A stretch of DNA of 6,189 nt from Candidatus Hydrogenedentota bacterium (GTDB lineage Bacteria > Hydrogenedentota > Hydrogenedentia > Hydrogenedentales > SLHB01). The stretch lies in NCBI GenBank assembly GCA_003552765.1, contig PUOI01000525.1:1-6189 (forward strand), read 5' to 3'. The position numbers and the translations under genes are program-made. Positions 1 through 6,123 of the stretch are shown piece by piece. Numbering within the stretch: the first letter of the stretch is position 1; each line of letters opens with the position of its first letter. The notes beneath the pieces are model-generated. The model was given only the letters and a program-made list of their open reading frames with translations, made no database searches and was not told the origin of the DNA.

Positions 1-492
1 AAGCGGAAGCCGGGGCACGGGATGCAGTTCCTCGCCCCGCCGTGTCGCGGCGCACGTGCCGCCCCGGAGGTAATACGGCACGTCGCTGCCCAGCTCCAAA
101 GCTAAGGTCTGCAACTCGGCTTGACTAAGGTTCAAGTCCCAAAGATAGTTGAGCGCCACCAGCGCCGCGGCGGCGTTGCCGGAACCGCCCGCGAGGCCCG
201 CAGCGATGGGGACATGCTTGCGCAGATAGATGTAGACGCCTTGGTTCGCGCCGGTGTAGTCCAGCAAGAGGGAGGCCGCGCGGTAGGCGAGGTTGGCGTT
301 GCCGTCGTCCAGCTCGGCGGTCGAGCATTCCAGCGAAATGCCCCCGGTCCGTTTGCTGAAACTCTGCGTGTCGAACAGGCTCACGGTCTGGAAGATCGTC
401 TCGATATTGTGATAGCCGTCGCGCCGGCGATTCACCACATCGAGGTACAGGTTGATCTTGGCGTAGGAGCGATAGGTGATGCCCTGGCCCAC
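1..492 (-). CDS. ispE: IspE, 4-diphosphocytidyl-2-C-methyl-D-erythritol kinase (3' part beyond the window)
   Basis: This cytosolic GHMP-family kinase phosphorylates the 2-hydroxyl of CDP-methylerythritol with ATP, the fourth step of the MEP pathway to IPP/DMAPP. I translated 164 residues before the window ends; the family is usually about 280-300, so roughly the C-terminal 120 are missing. Visible motifs are SYAKINLYLDV at 9-19 (Lys12 is the conserved substrate-site lysine), RDGYHNIETIFQ at 24-35, the glycine-rich ATP loop PIAAGLAGGSGNAAAAL at 95-111, and LGSDVPYYLRGG at 134-145, where Asp137 is the expected catalytic aspartate. The start is GTG at 492. An in-frame TGA lies at 513-511, no other start codon falls between them, and a purine-rich AAAGGGGGA sits 9 bases upstream. 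The gene follows ubiB by 83 bases with no convincing terminator between, so co-transcription is plausible. The overlapping minus-strand frame at 622-125 is a shadow of this gene. Confidence 0.95.
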   Translation of the reverse strand, partial: MGQGITYRSYAKINLYLDVVNRRRDGYHNIETIFQTVSLFDTQSFSKRTGGISLECSTAELDDGNANLAYRAASLLLDYTGANQGVYIYLRKHVPIAAGLAGGSGNAAAALVALNYLWDLNLSQAELQTLALELGSDVPYYLRGGTCAATRRGEELHPVPRLPL

Positions 493-500
493 GGGCCGAT

Positions 501-509
501 TCCCCCTTT
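501..509 (-). promoter_or_regulatory. Ribosome binding site of ispE
   Basis: The minus strand reads AAAGGGGGA, and its G-run ends 9 bases before the GTG at 492. Because an in-frame stop lies just upstream and there is no ATG in this frame, this site decides the GTG start. It is a G-rich variant of the Shine-Dalgarno sequence rather than a perfect GGAGG. Confidence 0.55.
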
Positions 510-575
510 CTCATGACATTTGGAGACCGCATGCGCGCCACTGGAACGCGGCGCCGGTGAGGCTCCATGGTAACG

Positions 576-2249
576 CTAGAAATTGCGCGATCGCAATATG
601 CTGATGAGTAGGGCGAGTCCAAGGACGCCCGCCACCGAGTACCCGGCCAGCCCGATGGAGTACAGCCCGATGTCCGCCGCGAGCAGCATGCTGGAGCCCA
701 CGATGATCGAGCCTGCGATAACGCTGAAGGTAAGGCGGTTGCTGGCGCGATCCGTCACGTTGGCGAGATGGTTCAGCCCTTCGTGATTGAGCTGAATGCG
801 CAACCGGCCCCGCCGCAGCATGCCGAGAAGCTGTTGAACCTCCCGCGGAACTTCGCGGCCCAGCCGCAGCATTTGCACGGCGTTTTGCTGCGCGTCTTGC
901 GCGAGTTGACGCGGGCTAAAGCGGTCCCGGATGACTTCCTCCACATACGGCTGGAGGATGGGCACCATGTTGAGTTCCGGATTAAGCGCGTGGCCCGTGG
1001 ACTCGATGGTGGCCAGGGCCTTCAGCAGCAAGGAGAAGCGCGGGGCCAGCTCCATCCGGTGCCGCCGGAGGGTGTTCGTGAGTTGTTCGATCACGCGGCT
1101 GACATCCGCCCGCCCCAGGATGGTCTGGGCCTCGAACGCGATGAAGTCGGCCACCTCATGGGTGAGGGCGGTGCGGTCCACCATGTCGGCCGTGGTGGTG
1201 AATGTTAACAAGGCTTGCACGCAGGCCTCGGGATCGTCTTGAAAAATGCTGCGCAGCAACTCGGCGATGGCCTGCACGTCGGGCCGCTCAAGATGTCCCA
1301 CCATGCCGTAGTCCAAGAAAGCGATGCGGTTGTCGCGCATCACCATGATATTGCCGGGATGGGGATCGGCATGAAAGAGGTGGAACTTAAAGATCTGCTT
1401 GCACAGCGTCTCGCAGCCCGTTTCCGCCACCATCTTCGGATCGCAGTTAAGCTCCTCGTAGACTTCGAAAGCATCCAAGCGCGCTCCATGGACATAGTCC
1501 ATGGTGATGACGCGGCCGCTCGAACACTCGCGGTACACCTTCGGAATGAAGACACGCGTGTCCCCGGCGTAGTTCTCCCGGAAACGTTCGATCAGGCGGG
1601 CCTCAATGGCGAAGTCGAGTTCGCGGTGAATCGAACGCCCAAACTCGTCCACAGTGCCGACGGGATCCATCCATTGAAAATCCGAAACATGGTCCACAAT
1701 CCACTCGGCAATGCGCCGAATGAGATTCAAGTCGGACTCAATGACCGCGCGAATCCCCGGTCTTTGCACTTTCACCACCACGTCGGTTCCATTGTGAAGG
1801 CGCGCGTGGTAGACCTGGCTCAGGCTAGCCGAGGCGATGGGCGTGTACGTGAACTCAGCGAACAAACTTTCCACGGACATCCCGAGGTCCCCCTCGATAA
1901 CCGGCCGGATTTCTTCGAACTCGACGGGTTCCACCCGATCTTGAAGGTGGGAGAGGGCGCGGCAGATTTCGTGGCCCGCGAGGTCGGGCCGGGTGCTCAG
2001 GATCTGGCCCACTTTGACGAAGGTGGGCCCAAGTTCGGTAAGGGCGTCGCGCAACCGGCGGCCGAAGGTCTCGGGTTCGCCGCTGGGCGCCTCGATAACG
2101 CGCAAACCCCGCAGCAGCTTGGCGGGCAACCCCTCGTGAAGCCCGATGCGGCGCACGAGATCGGCGAACCCATGCCGGACGAGCACCTGGATGACTTCCG
2201 CCAGGCGCACGGCATTGCCCACGCGTTTCCCAAGAGTCTGATAATGCAC
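576..2249 (-). CDS. ubiB: UbiB/ABC1/AarF family atypical protein kinase
   Basis: This is a membrane-anchored atypical kinase/ATPase of the UbiB (ABC1, ADCK, COQ8) family, needed in proteobacteria for ubiquinone synthesis. In lineages without ubiquinone the exact role is unsettled. It has 557 residues, close to E. coli UbiB (546). The diagnostic elements appear in order: the KxGQ motif at 79-82 (KVGQ, within LGPTFVKVGQILSTRPDL); the Ala/Ser-rich loop IASASLSQV at 138-146 replacing a normal P-loop; the ATP lysine K160 in VVVKVQRPG; the ExD element ELDFAIEA at 210-217; HADPHPGN at 293-300; and the metal-binding DYG at 313-315. Two hydrophobic helices, about 506-525 and 527-552, close the protein, as is usual for the family. 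The start is GTG at 2249; an in-frame TAA lies upstream and no ATG lies between. The Shine-Dalgarno is weak (GGGA about 9 bases upstream). ispE follows downstream, consistent with a link to isoprenoid/quinone supply. The gene symbol is by family; a paralogue outside quinone synthesis is possible. Confidence 0.93.
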   Translation of the reverse strand: MHYQTLGKRVGNAVRLAEVIQVLVRHGFADLVRRIGLHEGLPAKLLRGLRVIEAPSGEPETFGRRLRDALTELGPTFVKVGQILSTRPDLAGHEICRALSHLQDRVEPVEFEEIRPVIEGDLGMSVESLFAEFTYTPIASASLSQVYHARLHNGTDVVVKVQRPGIRAVIESDLNLIRRIAEWIVDHVSDFQWMDPVGTVDEFGRSIHRELDFAIEARLIERFRENYAGDTRVFIPKVYRECSSGRVITMDYVHGARLDAFEVYEELNCDPKMVAETGCETLCKQIFKFHLFHADPHPGNIMVMRDNRIAFLDYGMVGHLERPDVQAIAELLRSIFQDDPEACVQALLTFTTTADMVDRTALTHEVADFIAFEAQTILGRADVSRVIEQLTNTLRRHRMELAPRFSLLLKALATIESTGHALNPELNMVPILQPYVEEVIRDRFSPRQLAQDAQQNAVQMLRLGREVPREVQQLLGMLRRGRLRIQLNHEGLNHLANVTDRASNRLTFSVIAGSIIVGSSMLLAADIGLYSIGLAGYSVAGVLGLALLISILRSRNF

Positions 2250-2291
2250 GGCGGTGTGTCCCAGCTTTCCGGTTGGACTTCGTTTCAGATT

Positions 2292-2306
2292 CGCCCCATC
2301 GGGGCG
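2292..2306 (-). other. Short perfect hairpin in the ubiB leader
   Basis: The minus strand reads CGCCCC-GAT-GGGGCG, a perfect 6-bp all-GC stem with a 3-base loop, 43 bases upstream of the ubiB GTG. It lies outside the REP-like block. It could shape the leader mRNA or be a small operator; a chance GC palindrome is also possible. Confidence 0.4.
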
Positions 2307-2341
2307 GAATTACATCTCAACAGCCGCGCCTAGCATAACAT

Positions 2342-2378
2342 CCCCCTTGCTCCGCCTTCGATAGCGGAAGCAAGGGGG
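2342..2378. repeat. 14-bp hairpin at the left end of the intergenic block
   Basis: CCCCCTTGCT (2342-2351) pairs with AGCAAGGGGG (2369-2378). CCGC (2352-2355) pairs with GCGG (2364-2367), with A2368 bulged and an 8-base loop. The minus-strand RNA continues with GATGTTATG and the plus-strand RNA with ACCAATGC. With no U-run on either side, it is not a canonical intrinsic terminator, although a stem this strong could still stop or protect transcripts. Confidence 0.6.
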
Positions 2379-2430
2379 ACCAATGCATCATATCCCAACC
2401 GCCGAGTAAGGACGCTGCTCAAGAGACCGG

Positions 2431-2454
2431 CATCCCTCTCGCGGAGAGTGGATG
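2431..2454. repeat. 10-bp hairpin next to the REP-like pair
   Basis: CATCC (2431-2435) pairs with GGATG (2450-2454), and CTCTC (2436-2440) pairs with GAGAG (2444-2448). T2449 is bulged and the loop is GCG. The last G of this stem is the first G of the GTAG of the left REP-like unit, so the two elements abut exactly. Confidence 0.55.
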
Positions 2455-2477
2455 TAGAAGCGGCGCCCTCGCCGCTT
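2454..2477 (+). repeat. REP-like unit, left copy
   Basis: GTAG (2454-2457) is followed directly by a perfect 8-bp palindrome, AAGCGGCG (2458-2465) and CGCCGCTT (2470-2477), with loop CCCT. A GTAG (or GGAG) tetranucleotide at the foot of a hairpin is the layout of REP elements mobilised by RAYT (TnpA_REP) tyrosine transposases. An inverted near-copy lies 26 bases away. That it belongs to a genome-wide family is inference, since only this locus is visible. Confidence 0.6.
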
Positions 2478-2503
2478 AGCGTTGTTGGGGCGTTGATTGG
2501 TGA

Positions 2504-2527
2504 AAGCGGCTAGGACGCCGCTTCTAC
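2504..2527 (-). repeat. REP-like unit, right copy (inverted)
   Basis: On the minus strand this reads GTAG, then AAGCGGC, a 6-base loop GTCCTA, and GCCGCTT, a perfect 7-bp stem. It matches the left unit at 22 of 24 positions; both differences fall in the central part of the palindrome. Left and right units therefore form a head-to-head pair of the kind called BIME in enterobacteria. Confidence 0.6.
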
Positions 2528-2601
2528 GCTCAAGGGGGATGCACACACCCAAACGCCAACCGTTGACTGGGCTTTCGCCCGCGGCCGCGAAACGTTCTCC
2601 G

Positions 2602-4743
2602 CTACAAGCGCCGTTCAAATTCCAGCTCAAAGCGTGTGCTCGAACCCGCCGCGACATCAAAACGCACCAGGTTGGCCGACTGTTCCGCCTCGCCCCGGCC
2701 GCCGATGGAACTCGAGACCAGCCCCCATGCGTCGGGCACGTACACATAGGCGGTGGCGTTCTGGCCCGGACTGCCGGTCAGCACGCCGCTCAGGGTGCCG
2801 GAGCCCTCGTCCCATTCCAAGCCATTCACCCGATTCGCCACCGGCCGGGAGCCGGCCTGCAAGGCGCCTATGAGAACGGGACGCAATTGATTCGCGGTGG
2901 CGCCGTATACCGTAAGCGAATCGCTGCCGGGCAGCACGCCGCTGGCCTGCATGAAGGCGCCATCCTCGGCGCGCCACACCAGAACGGGAGCGCCGTCATC
3001 CAGGCTAATGTGCTGAACGGGCCATGGCGGGGCCCCTGGAAACGCAATCAGGGCCGAGCCGTGCGCCGAGTCGCCGAGGCGGTTCATCGGGGTCTCCCAA
3101 ATGCGCGGGGAACGCTGCATCGCGTCCATGGGGCGGGCGCCGCCCGCGCCTCGGGGGAAGAGGGCGTTGAAGAGGCTGGCCCCCTCGCTGTTGGGCTGTC
3201 CGGCAATCTCTATCGGGCCCGCGAAGAAGCCGAGCGCGGTAAGCAACGGTTCGTTGAGTCCGCCCGTCTGGTCTCCGTGAATCCGCACGGGGCCGACATT
3301 CGCCCCGTACTCGCCCATGCGGCTTCCACTCGCGGCCGCCTCGAGCCAATACGCCAAACGTCCATCGATGGCCGTGCGCGGGGCCGGCAATACCGGGGCA
3401 TCCGGCGCGCCTTGTTCAACCGCCTCAAAGGCCAGCGTGTCCGCTTCGCGCCGGGTGAGGCCCAACTGCTCCAGGACTTCATTCGGAATGCTGGATGGCG
3501 TAATCACAAAAAACTCGAACCCCATTTCCGCCAGCTCGGCCGCGCGATTCGCGGCGTGTTGCTGGGCGCCGGGCTGGCTCAGGTCAAGCCAGTACAACCC
3601 TTCGGGGCTTTCCACGGCCCACGCGCTGTCCCCGTCCGTCGAGGCCAAGGGGTCAAGCGTGATGCCTGGGACCTTGCCCATGCGCCGAATGGCGGCCGCC
3701 ACGTTGCTCATGTCGCGGGGGTACGCGGGCGAAGCCCCTTCGAGGGAGCCGGGCCGCCTCGGCCAGCCCGCGGGCACAAGCACGTGATCAACCCCGCTTA
3801 GGTTCCAGTCTTCCACCAGGCGATAGAGGTCATCGGCGCTGGCGTTGGATGGGGCGGCGATCCAGGCGTCCGGGGCGCTGGGGCGCTCCCGTTTCGTGTT
3901 CATGGCCGAGTACATCCAGGACACCATGCGGTCCACGCCGGCGGGAGAGGCGGTCGTGAAGGATATCCACACGGGATCCGCCCGCAAGGTCTCGCCCGGC
4001 GCAAGCTGACGGGCCGGTTCAAAGCGGCTAACCACATTGCCTTGCCAAGTAGAGCCGCTCCGCTCGAACTGCACGCCCGAAACCGCCACGCCTTCCGGCA
4101 AAACGCCAAGCCCCACCGATAAGTCGCGTTCCCGGTCATAAAAGAGTATGGACTGCGGATCCATTTGCGTGTCGTAGAGCGCGAAACCGCCGCGCGAACT
4201 CAAGCGGCGTGTGTGCACATCCGTGGCGGGCGGCATCCCGGGAAGCGATTCGGCGCCCATCACCACCGGCCGCAGCTCCGCAATGGCGAGCGGCTCGCTG
4301 CCGGTGTTGGTGATCGCCATCTGGACCTTTTGAAATCCACGGCCCCGGATCTGCTTCAGGCTGTGGTGAATGATGAGGTCGTTCGGCGTTTCCAGGTCGA
4401 TTCGGTACGCGCGCGTGCTGCCCAGCGGCGTGGTCAGTTCTTCCCGCCGCGTCCGGCCAGAGACCAGGTCCTCGGTGTCGTAGACAGTCCCATCTTCCAG
4501 GACGACGGCGCAATAGACGCGGTCCACGATGCGGCCTTCGTCATTGAATTCAATCCCCCATTCCGCGTTGTCCACCGCGTATTTCAGGGCCAAACCGCTG
4601 TAGTTGAGGGTATAGTGATCGCGCAGCGCCCAGGGCGGCCGTTCCGCCGCGGCGCGTGGGGCGGCGAACAAGCCAAGAGCCAAGAGCACGGCCAAACCGC
4701 CCGCCATCGTCATAGCTAAATGAAAAAAACCGTTCCGTCGCAT
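2602..4743 (-). CDS. Exported melibiase-like (GH36/GH27-type) protein lacking the usual nucleophile
   Basis: The fold resembles clan GH-D alpha-galactosidases, but no reaction can be assigned. Using ATG at 4743 gives 713 residues. A signal peptide starts MRRN, has a hydrophobic core at about 10-27 and ends AAPRAAA, with likely cleavage near 33/34, so the product is exported. A beta-rich N-terminal region (about 34-285) precedes a probable (beta/alpha)8 barrel (about 285-530) with melibiase-type signatures: VLVPAGWPRRPG around Trp327, LDLSQPG at 386-392 (compare LD-x-T/S-x-P), and GFEFFVIT at 408-415. In active GH36/GH27 enzymes this last strand reads like GFdyfKiD, with Asp as nucleophile. 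Here Lys is Val413 and Asp is Thr415. RIHGD at 487-491 may correspond to the acid/base region. A beta-rich C-terminal domain follows (about 540-713). GAGGAG lies 11 bases before the ATG and 8 before GTG 4746; GTG 4755 is too close to it to be the start. The family is inferred from motifs only. Confidence 0.72.
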   Translation of the reverse strand: MRRNGFFHLAMTMAGGLAVLLALGLFAAPRAAAERPPWALRDHYTLNYSGLALKYAVDNAEWGIEFNDEGRIVDRVYCAVVLEDGTVYDTEDLVSGRTRREELTTPLGSTRAYRIDLETPNDLIIHHSLKQIRGRGFQKVQMAITNTGSEPLAIAELRPVVMGAESLPGMPPATDVHTRRLSSRGGFALYDTQMDPQSILFYDRERDLSVGLGVLPEGVAVSGVQFERSGSTWQGNVVSRFEPARQLAPGETLRADPVWISFTTASPAGVDRMVSWMYSAMNTKRERPSAPDAWIAAPSNASADDLYRLVEDWNLSGVDHVLVPAGWPRRPGSLEGASPAYPRDMSNVAAAIRRMGKVPGITLDPLASTDGDSAWAVESPEGLYWLDLSQPGAQQHAANRAAELAEMGFEFFVITPSSIPNEVLEQLGLTRREADTLAFEAVEQGAPDAPVLPAPRTAIDGRLAYWLEAAASGSRMGEYGANVGPVRIHGDQTGGLNEPLLTALGFFAGPIEIAGQPNSEGASLFNALFPRGAGGARPMDAMQRSPRIWETPMNRLGDSAHGSALIAFPGAPPWPVQHISLDDGAPVLVWRAEDGAFMQASGVLPGSDSLTVYGATANQLRPVLIGALQAGSRPVANRVNGLEWDEGSGTLSGVLTGSPGQNATAYVYVPDAWGLVSSSIGGRGEAEQSANLVRFDVAAGSSTRFELEFERRL

Positions 4744-4754
4744 CACGTGTGACA

Positions 4755-4760
4755 CTCCTC
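4755..4760 (-). promoter_or_regulatory. Ribosome binding site of the melibiase-like gene
   Basis: The minus strand reads GAGGAG. Spacing is 11 bases to ATG at 4743 and 8 to GTG at 4746, so translation probably starts at one of these. The in-frame GTG at 4755 overlaps the last base of the site and is excluded as a start. Confidence 0.65.
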
Positions 4761-4832
4761 TGTGTCCGCCTTGCCTGGCATCAGGCGCTGGCGGTTTGGC
4801 GATAAGCGTTCAAGACCATTGGGTTTCCCAGA

Positions 4833-4862
4833 GCGGGAAGAGCTGCTTCAAACCCTTCCCGC
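4833..4862. other. Inverted repeat upstream of the melibiase-like gene
   Basis: GCGGGAAG (4833-4840) and CTTCCCGC (4855-4862) form a perfect 8-bp stem around a 14-base spacer. It lies about 90 bases before the start of the downstream gene. On the minus strand a T-run precedes it rather than follows it, so it is not a terminator for the upstream gene. A dyad of this size could be an operator; no known regulator motif is recognised. Confidence 0.4.
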
Positions 4863-4874
4863 GAAAAACAGTAC

Positions 4875-4919
4875 AAAACGCGCCCGGAAACCGGCCTAAC
4901 CGCGCCGGAGTGTCCGGGC
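4875..4919 (-). terminator. Terminator-like structure after the PDZ-protein gene
   Basis: The structure begins two bases after the stop codon. On the minus strand GCCCGG (4919-4914) pairs with CCGGGC (4887-4882), and an inner CCGG pairs with CCGG (4908-4905 with 4894-4891). GCG-TTTT follows, and a second T-run lies about 10 bases further on. The internal bulges are uneven and the T-run is short, so termination is likely partial or the match may be chance. Confidence 0.35.
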
Positions 4920-4920
4920 T

Positions 4921-6123
4921 TCACAATAATTCCTCGCTCTCTAACGTAATCTCGTTGCGCATCCCATTGCGCTCCAATATGACCGTCAACTCCTCCTCAG
5001 CCGCGTTCAAGAGCCGCTGTTCGATGTCGCCATGACGCTGGCCTTCCACAGGCTCCCCATCGATGGCGACCAACACATCCCCTGTCATGGCGCCGGCCTC
5101 CGCGGCGGGGGAATCGGCGGCAACATAAACAACCCACCGGCCCTGCGCGAAGTAGCCCGGCATGAGGCCCGAACCCCGCAGCGGTCCGCGCTCCACGGGT
5201 CCCGGCTCGTGCGGAATGAGTTCGAGGGGTTCCTCGTCAACGTCCAAGATGACCGCGAAGTGGGCGAGGAAGTCCAGCCCCGCCACGGCATCCTCCAGCG
5301 CATGAGACACGTGGCCTATCGGACGCCGCATCTCGGCCGCGCCCACATGGAACCGGCTCAGCCGTATCATGAACCCCTCCGCTTCCAACTGTTGGATGGA
5401 CAGGTAGGATAGGTCTTGGTCTTCGAGAAGGCCGAGGTCTTGAGCGCGATCATAGGGGAGTCCGAGCACTCCGCCATAGAGCGTGTCGAGCGCTACCCGT
5501 AAGGCGCGGTCACCGTCGATGACGCCGCTCACCGTGAGCGTTCCGTCGCTGGCCACGCTCACGCCCACGTTCATGCGGTCCTCATCGCCGCCTTCGTTCG
5601 CCCCGGCAGGACGCCCGGACGACAGGATTCCACGCTGGATATCGAGGTAAAGGGGGTTGGGCAGGGCGTCGCGGCCCAACACGCCGGCCACGCGCGCGCC
5701 GAGTTTCGTCTCGAATCCGTCCACCGGCTCAACCAACAACCGGCATTCGATGGGCTCCATGCCTTGGATCAAGATGCTGGCGGATTCGGTTTCCAGAAGA
5801 GAGCGCTCCCCTTCCGTGTCGCTGTGCAGGGGGGAGACGTCAAGCCCGACGTACTGGCGCACGGTGGGCGCGATTGCGCTGCGGGCCGAACCCAAGTCGA
5901 CCAGGAAAGGATAGGGTCCCACGCCATTCACCCATACGGGCGCAATGAGCGTGTCGCGAACGCGTTCGATGTTTCCCGCCGCCTCATCGGCGGCCGCGGG
6001 CGCACCGAGAATAACGAATAGGACGGCCAAGAGGCTTGCCCGCGCGAGGTGAAATGGAGAGAAGAGACTGGTTGGCGGGTTCACGTTCGGCGTGACCGTC
6101 CCTCTCCTGCATGCCTTCCGCAT
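4921..6123 (-). CDS. Exported tandem retropepsin-like protein with C-terminal PDZ domain
   Basis: From ATG at 6123 the product has 400 residues. A signal peptide has the hydrophobic core SLLAVLFVILG (30-40) followed by APAAA (41-45), with cleavage probably before Asp46, placing it in the periplasm or outside. Two retropepsin-like units follow. The first has VNGVGPYPFLVDLGS, with D76-L77-G78, then VLGRD at 148-152. The second has VALDTLYGG, with D213-T214-L215, then GLDFLAHFAVILDVD at 282-296. Active family members carry D-T/S-G; neither unit does. The last 85 or so residues form a PDZ domain (SPAAEAGAMTGDVLVAIDG at 338-356), typical for binding exposed C-termini. The start is uncertain: no strong Shine-Dalgarno precedes ATG 6123, TTG 6159 and an internal GTG at 6084 are alternatives, and the frame stays open to the window edge. 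The signal peptide argues for a start close to the one chosen. The substrate is unknown. Confidence 0.8.
   Translation of the reverse strand: MRKACRRGTVTPNVNPPTSLFSPFHLARASLLAVLFVILGAPAAADEAAGNIERVRDTLIAPVWVNGVGPYPFLVDLGSARSAIAPTVRQYVGLDVSPLHSDTEGERSLLETESASILIQGMEPIECRLLVEPVDGFETKLGARVAGVLGRDALPNPLYLDIQRGILSSGRPAGANEGGDEDRMNVGVSVASDGTLTVSGVIDGDRALRVALDTLYGGVLGLPYDRAQDLGLLEDQDLSYLSIQQLEAEGFMIRLSRFHVGAAEMRRPIGHVSHALEDAVAGLDFLAHFAVILDVDEEPLELIPHEPGPVERGPLRGSGLMPGYFAQGRWVVYVAADSPAAEAGAMTGDVLVAIDGEPVEGQRHGDIEQRLLNAAEEELTVILERNGMRNEITLESEELL

Larger units (their letters stand above)
2339..2541. repeat. 203-base block bounded by 11-bp inverted repeats (MITE-like candidate)
   Basis: The left end is CATCCCCCTTG (2339-2349) and the right end is its exact reverse complement CAAGGGGGATG (2531-2541). 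Between them lie three further secondary-structure units and no coding capacity. A third copy of the core, CAAGGGGGA, occurs at 2371-2379. Terminal inverted repeats around a small structured non-coding block resemble a MITE. However, I see no target-site duplication (flanks GCATAA and CACACA), so it may equally be a mosaic of extragenic palindromes. Confidence 0.45.
2250..2601. other. 352-base non-coding region between the melibiase-like gene and ubiB
   Basis: No gene is supported here. The reading frames that cross it are antisense or out-of-frame extensions of the neighbouring genes. It is dense in inverted repeats. From right to left these are a small GGGC-GAAA-GCCC hairpin (2569-2580), two opposed REP-like units (2454-2527), a 10-bp hairpin (2431-2454), a 14-bp hairpin (2342-2378) and a small leader hairpin before ubiB (2292-2306). 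None is followed by a good T-run on either strand, so transcription termination is not the obvious explanation. A promoter for ubiB must lie here unless ubiB is read through from upstream, but I could not find a convincing -35/-10 pair. Confidence 0.75.

Noticed and set aside
125..622. Minus-strand 165-codon frame starting before ispE
   Set aside because: It is one frame away from ispE, overlaps the ubiB end and gives an Arg/Pro-rich sequence, while the neighbouring frame gives clear IspE motifs.
1215..2333. Plus-strand open frame of 372 codons
   Set aside because: It is exactly antisense to ubiB, whose motifs are unmistakable; the long antisense frame comes from high GC codon bias.
2307..2345. 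Promoter-like elements for ubiB (TATGCT, TGTAAT on the minus strand)
   Set aside because: Neither has a -35 hexamer with better than about 3 of 6 matches at 16-18 bases, and promoter consensus in this organism is unknown.
2399..2430. Possible third, degenerate REP-like copy
   Set aside because: It shares only short matches (GCGTCCT) with the REP-like units, lacks GTAG and has no good stem.
2569..2580. GGGC-GAAA-GCCC hairpin just after the melibiase-like gene as terminator
   Set aside because: The GNRA-type loop is tidy, but the stem is 4 bp and no U-run follows on the minus strand.
2388..2747. Minus-strand 119-codon frame running from the melibiase-like gene into the intergenic block
   Set aside because: It is out of frame with the real gene, reads through the REP-like palindromes and has no domain or ribosome binding site.
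2497..3801. Plus-strand open frame of 434 codons
   Set aside because: It lies antisense to the melibiase-like gene, starts inside the REP-like block, shows no recognisable domain and has composition typical of a high-GC shadow frame.
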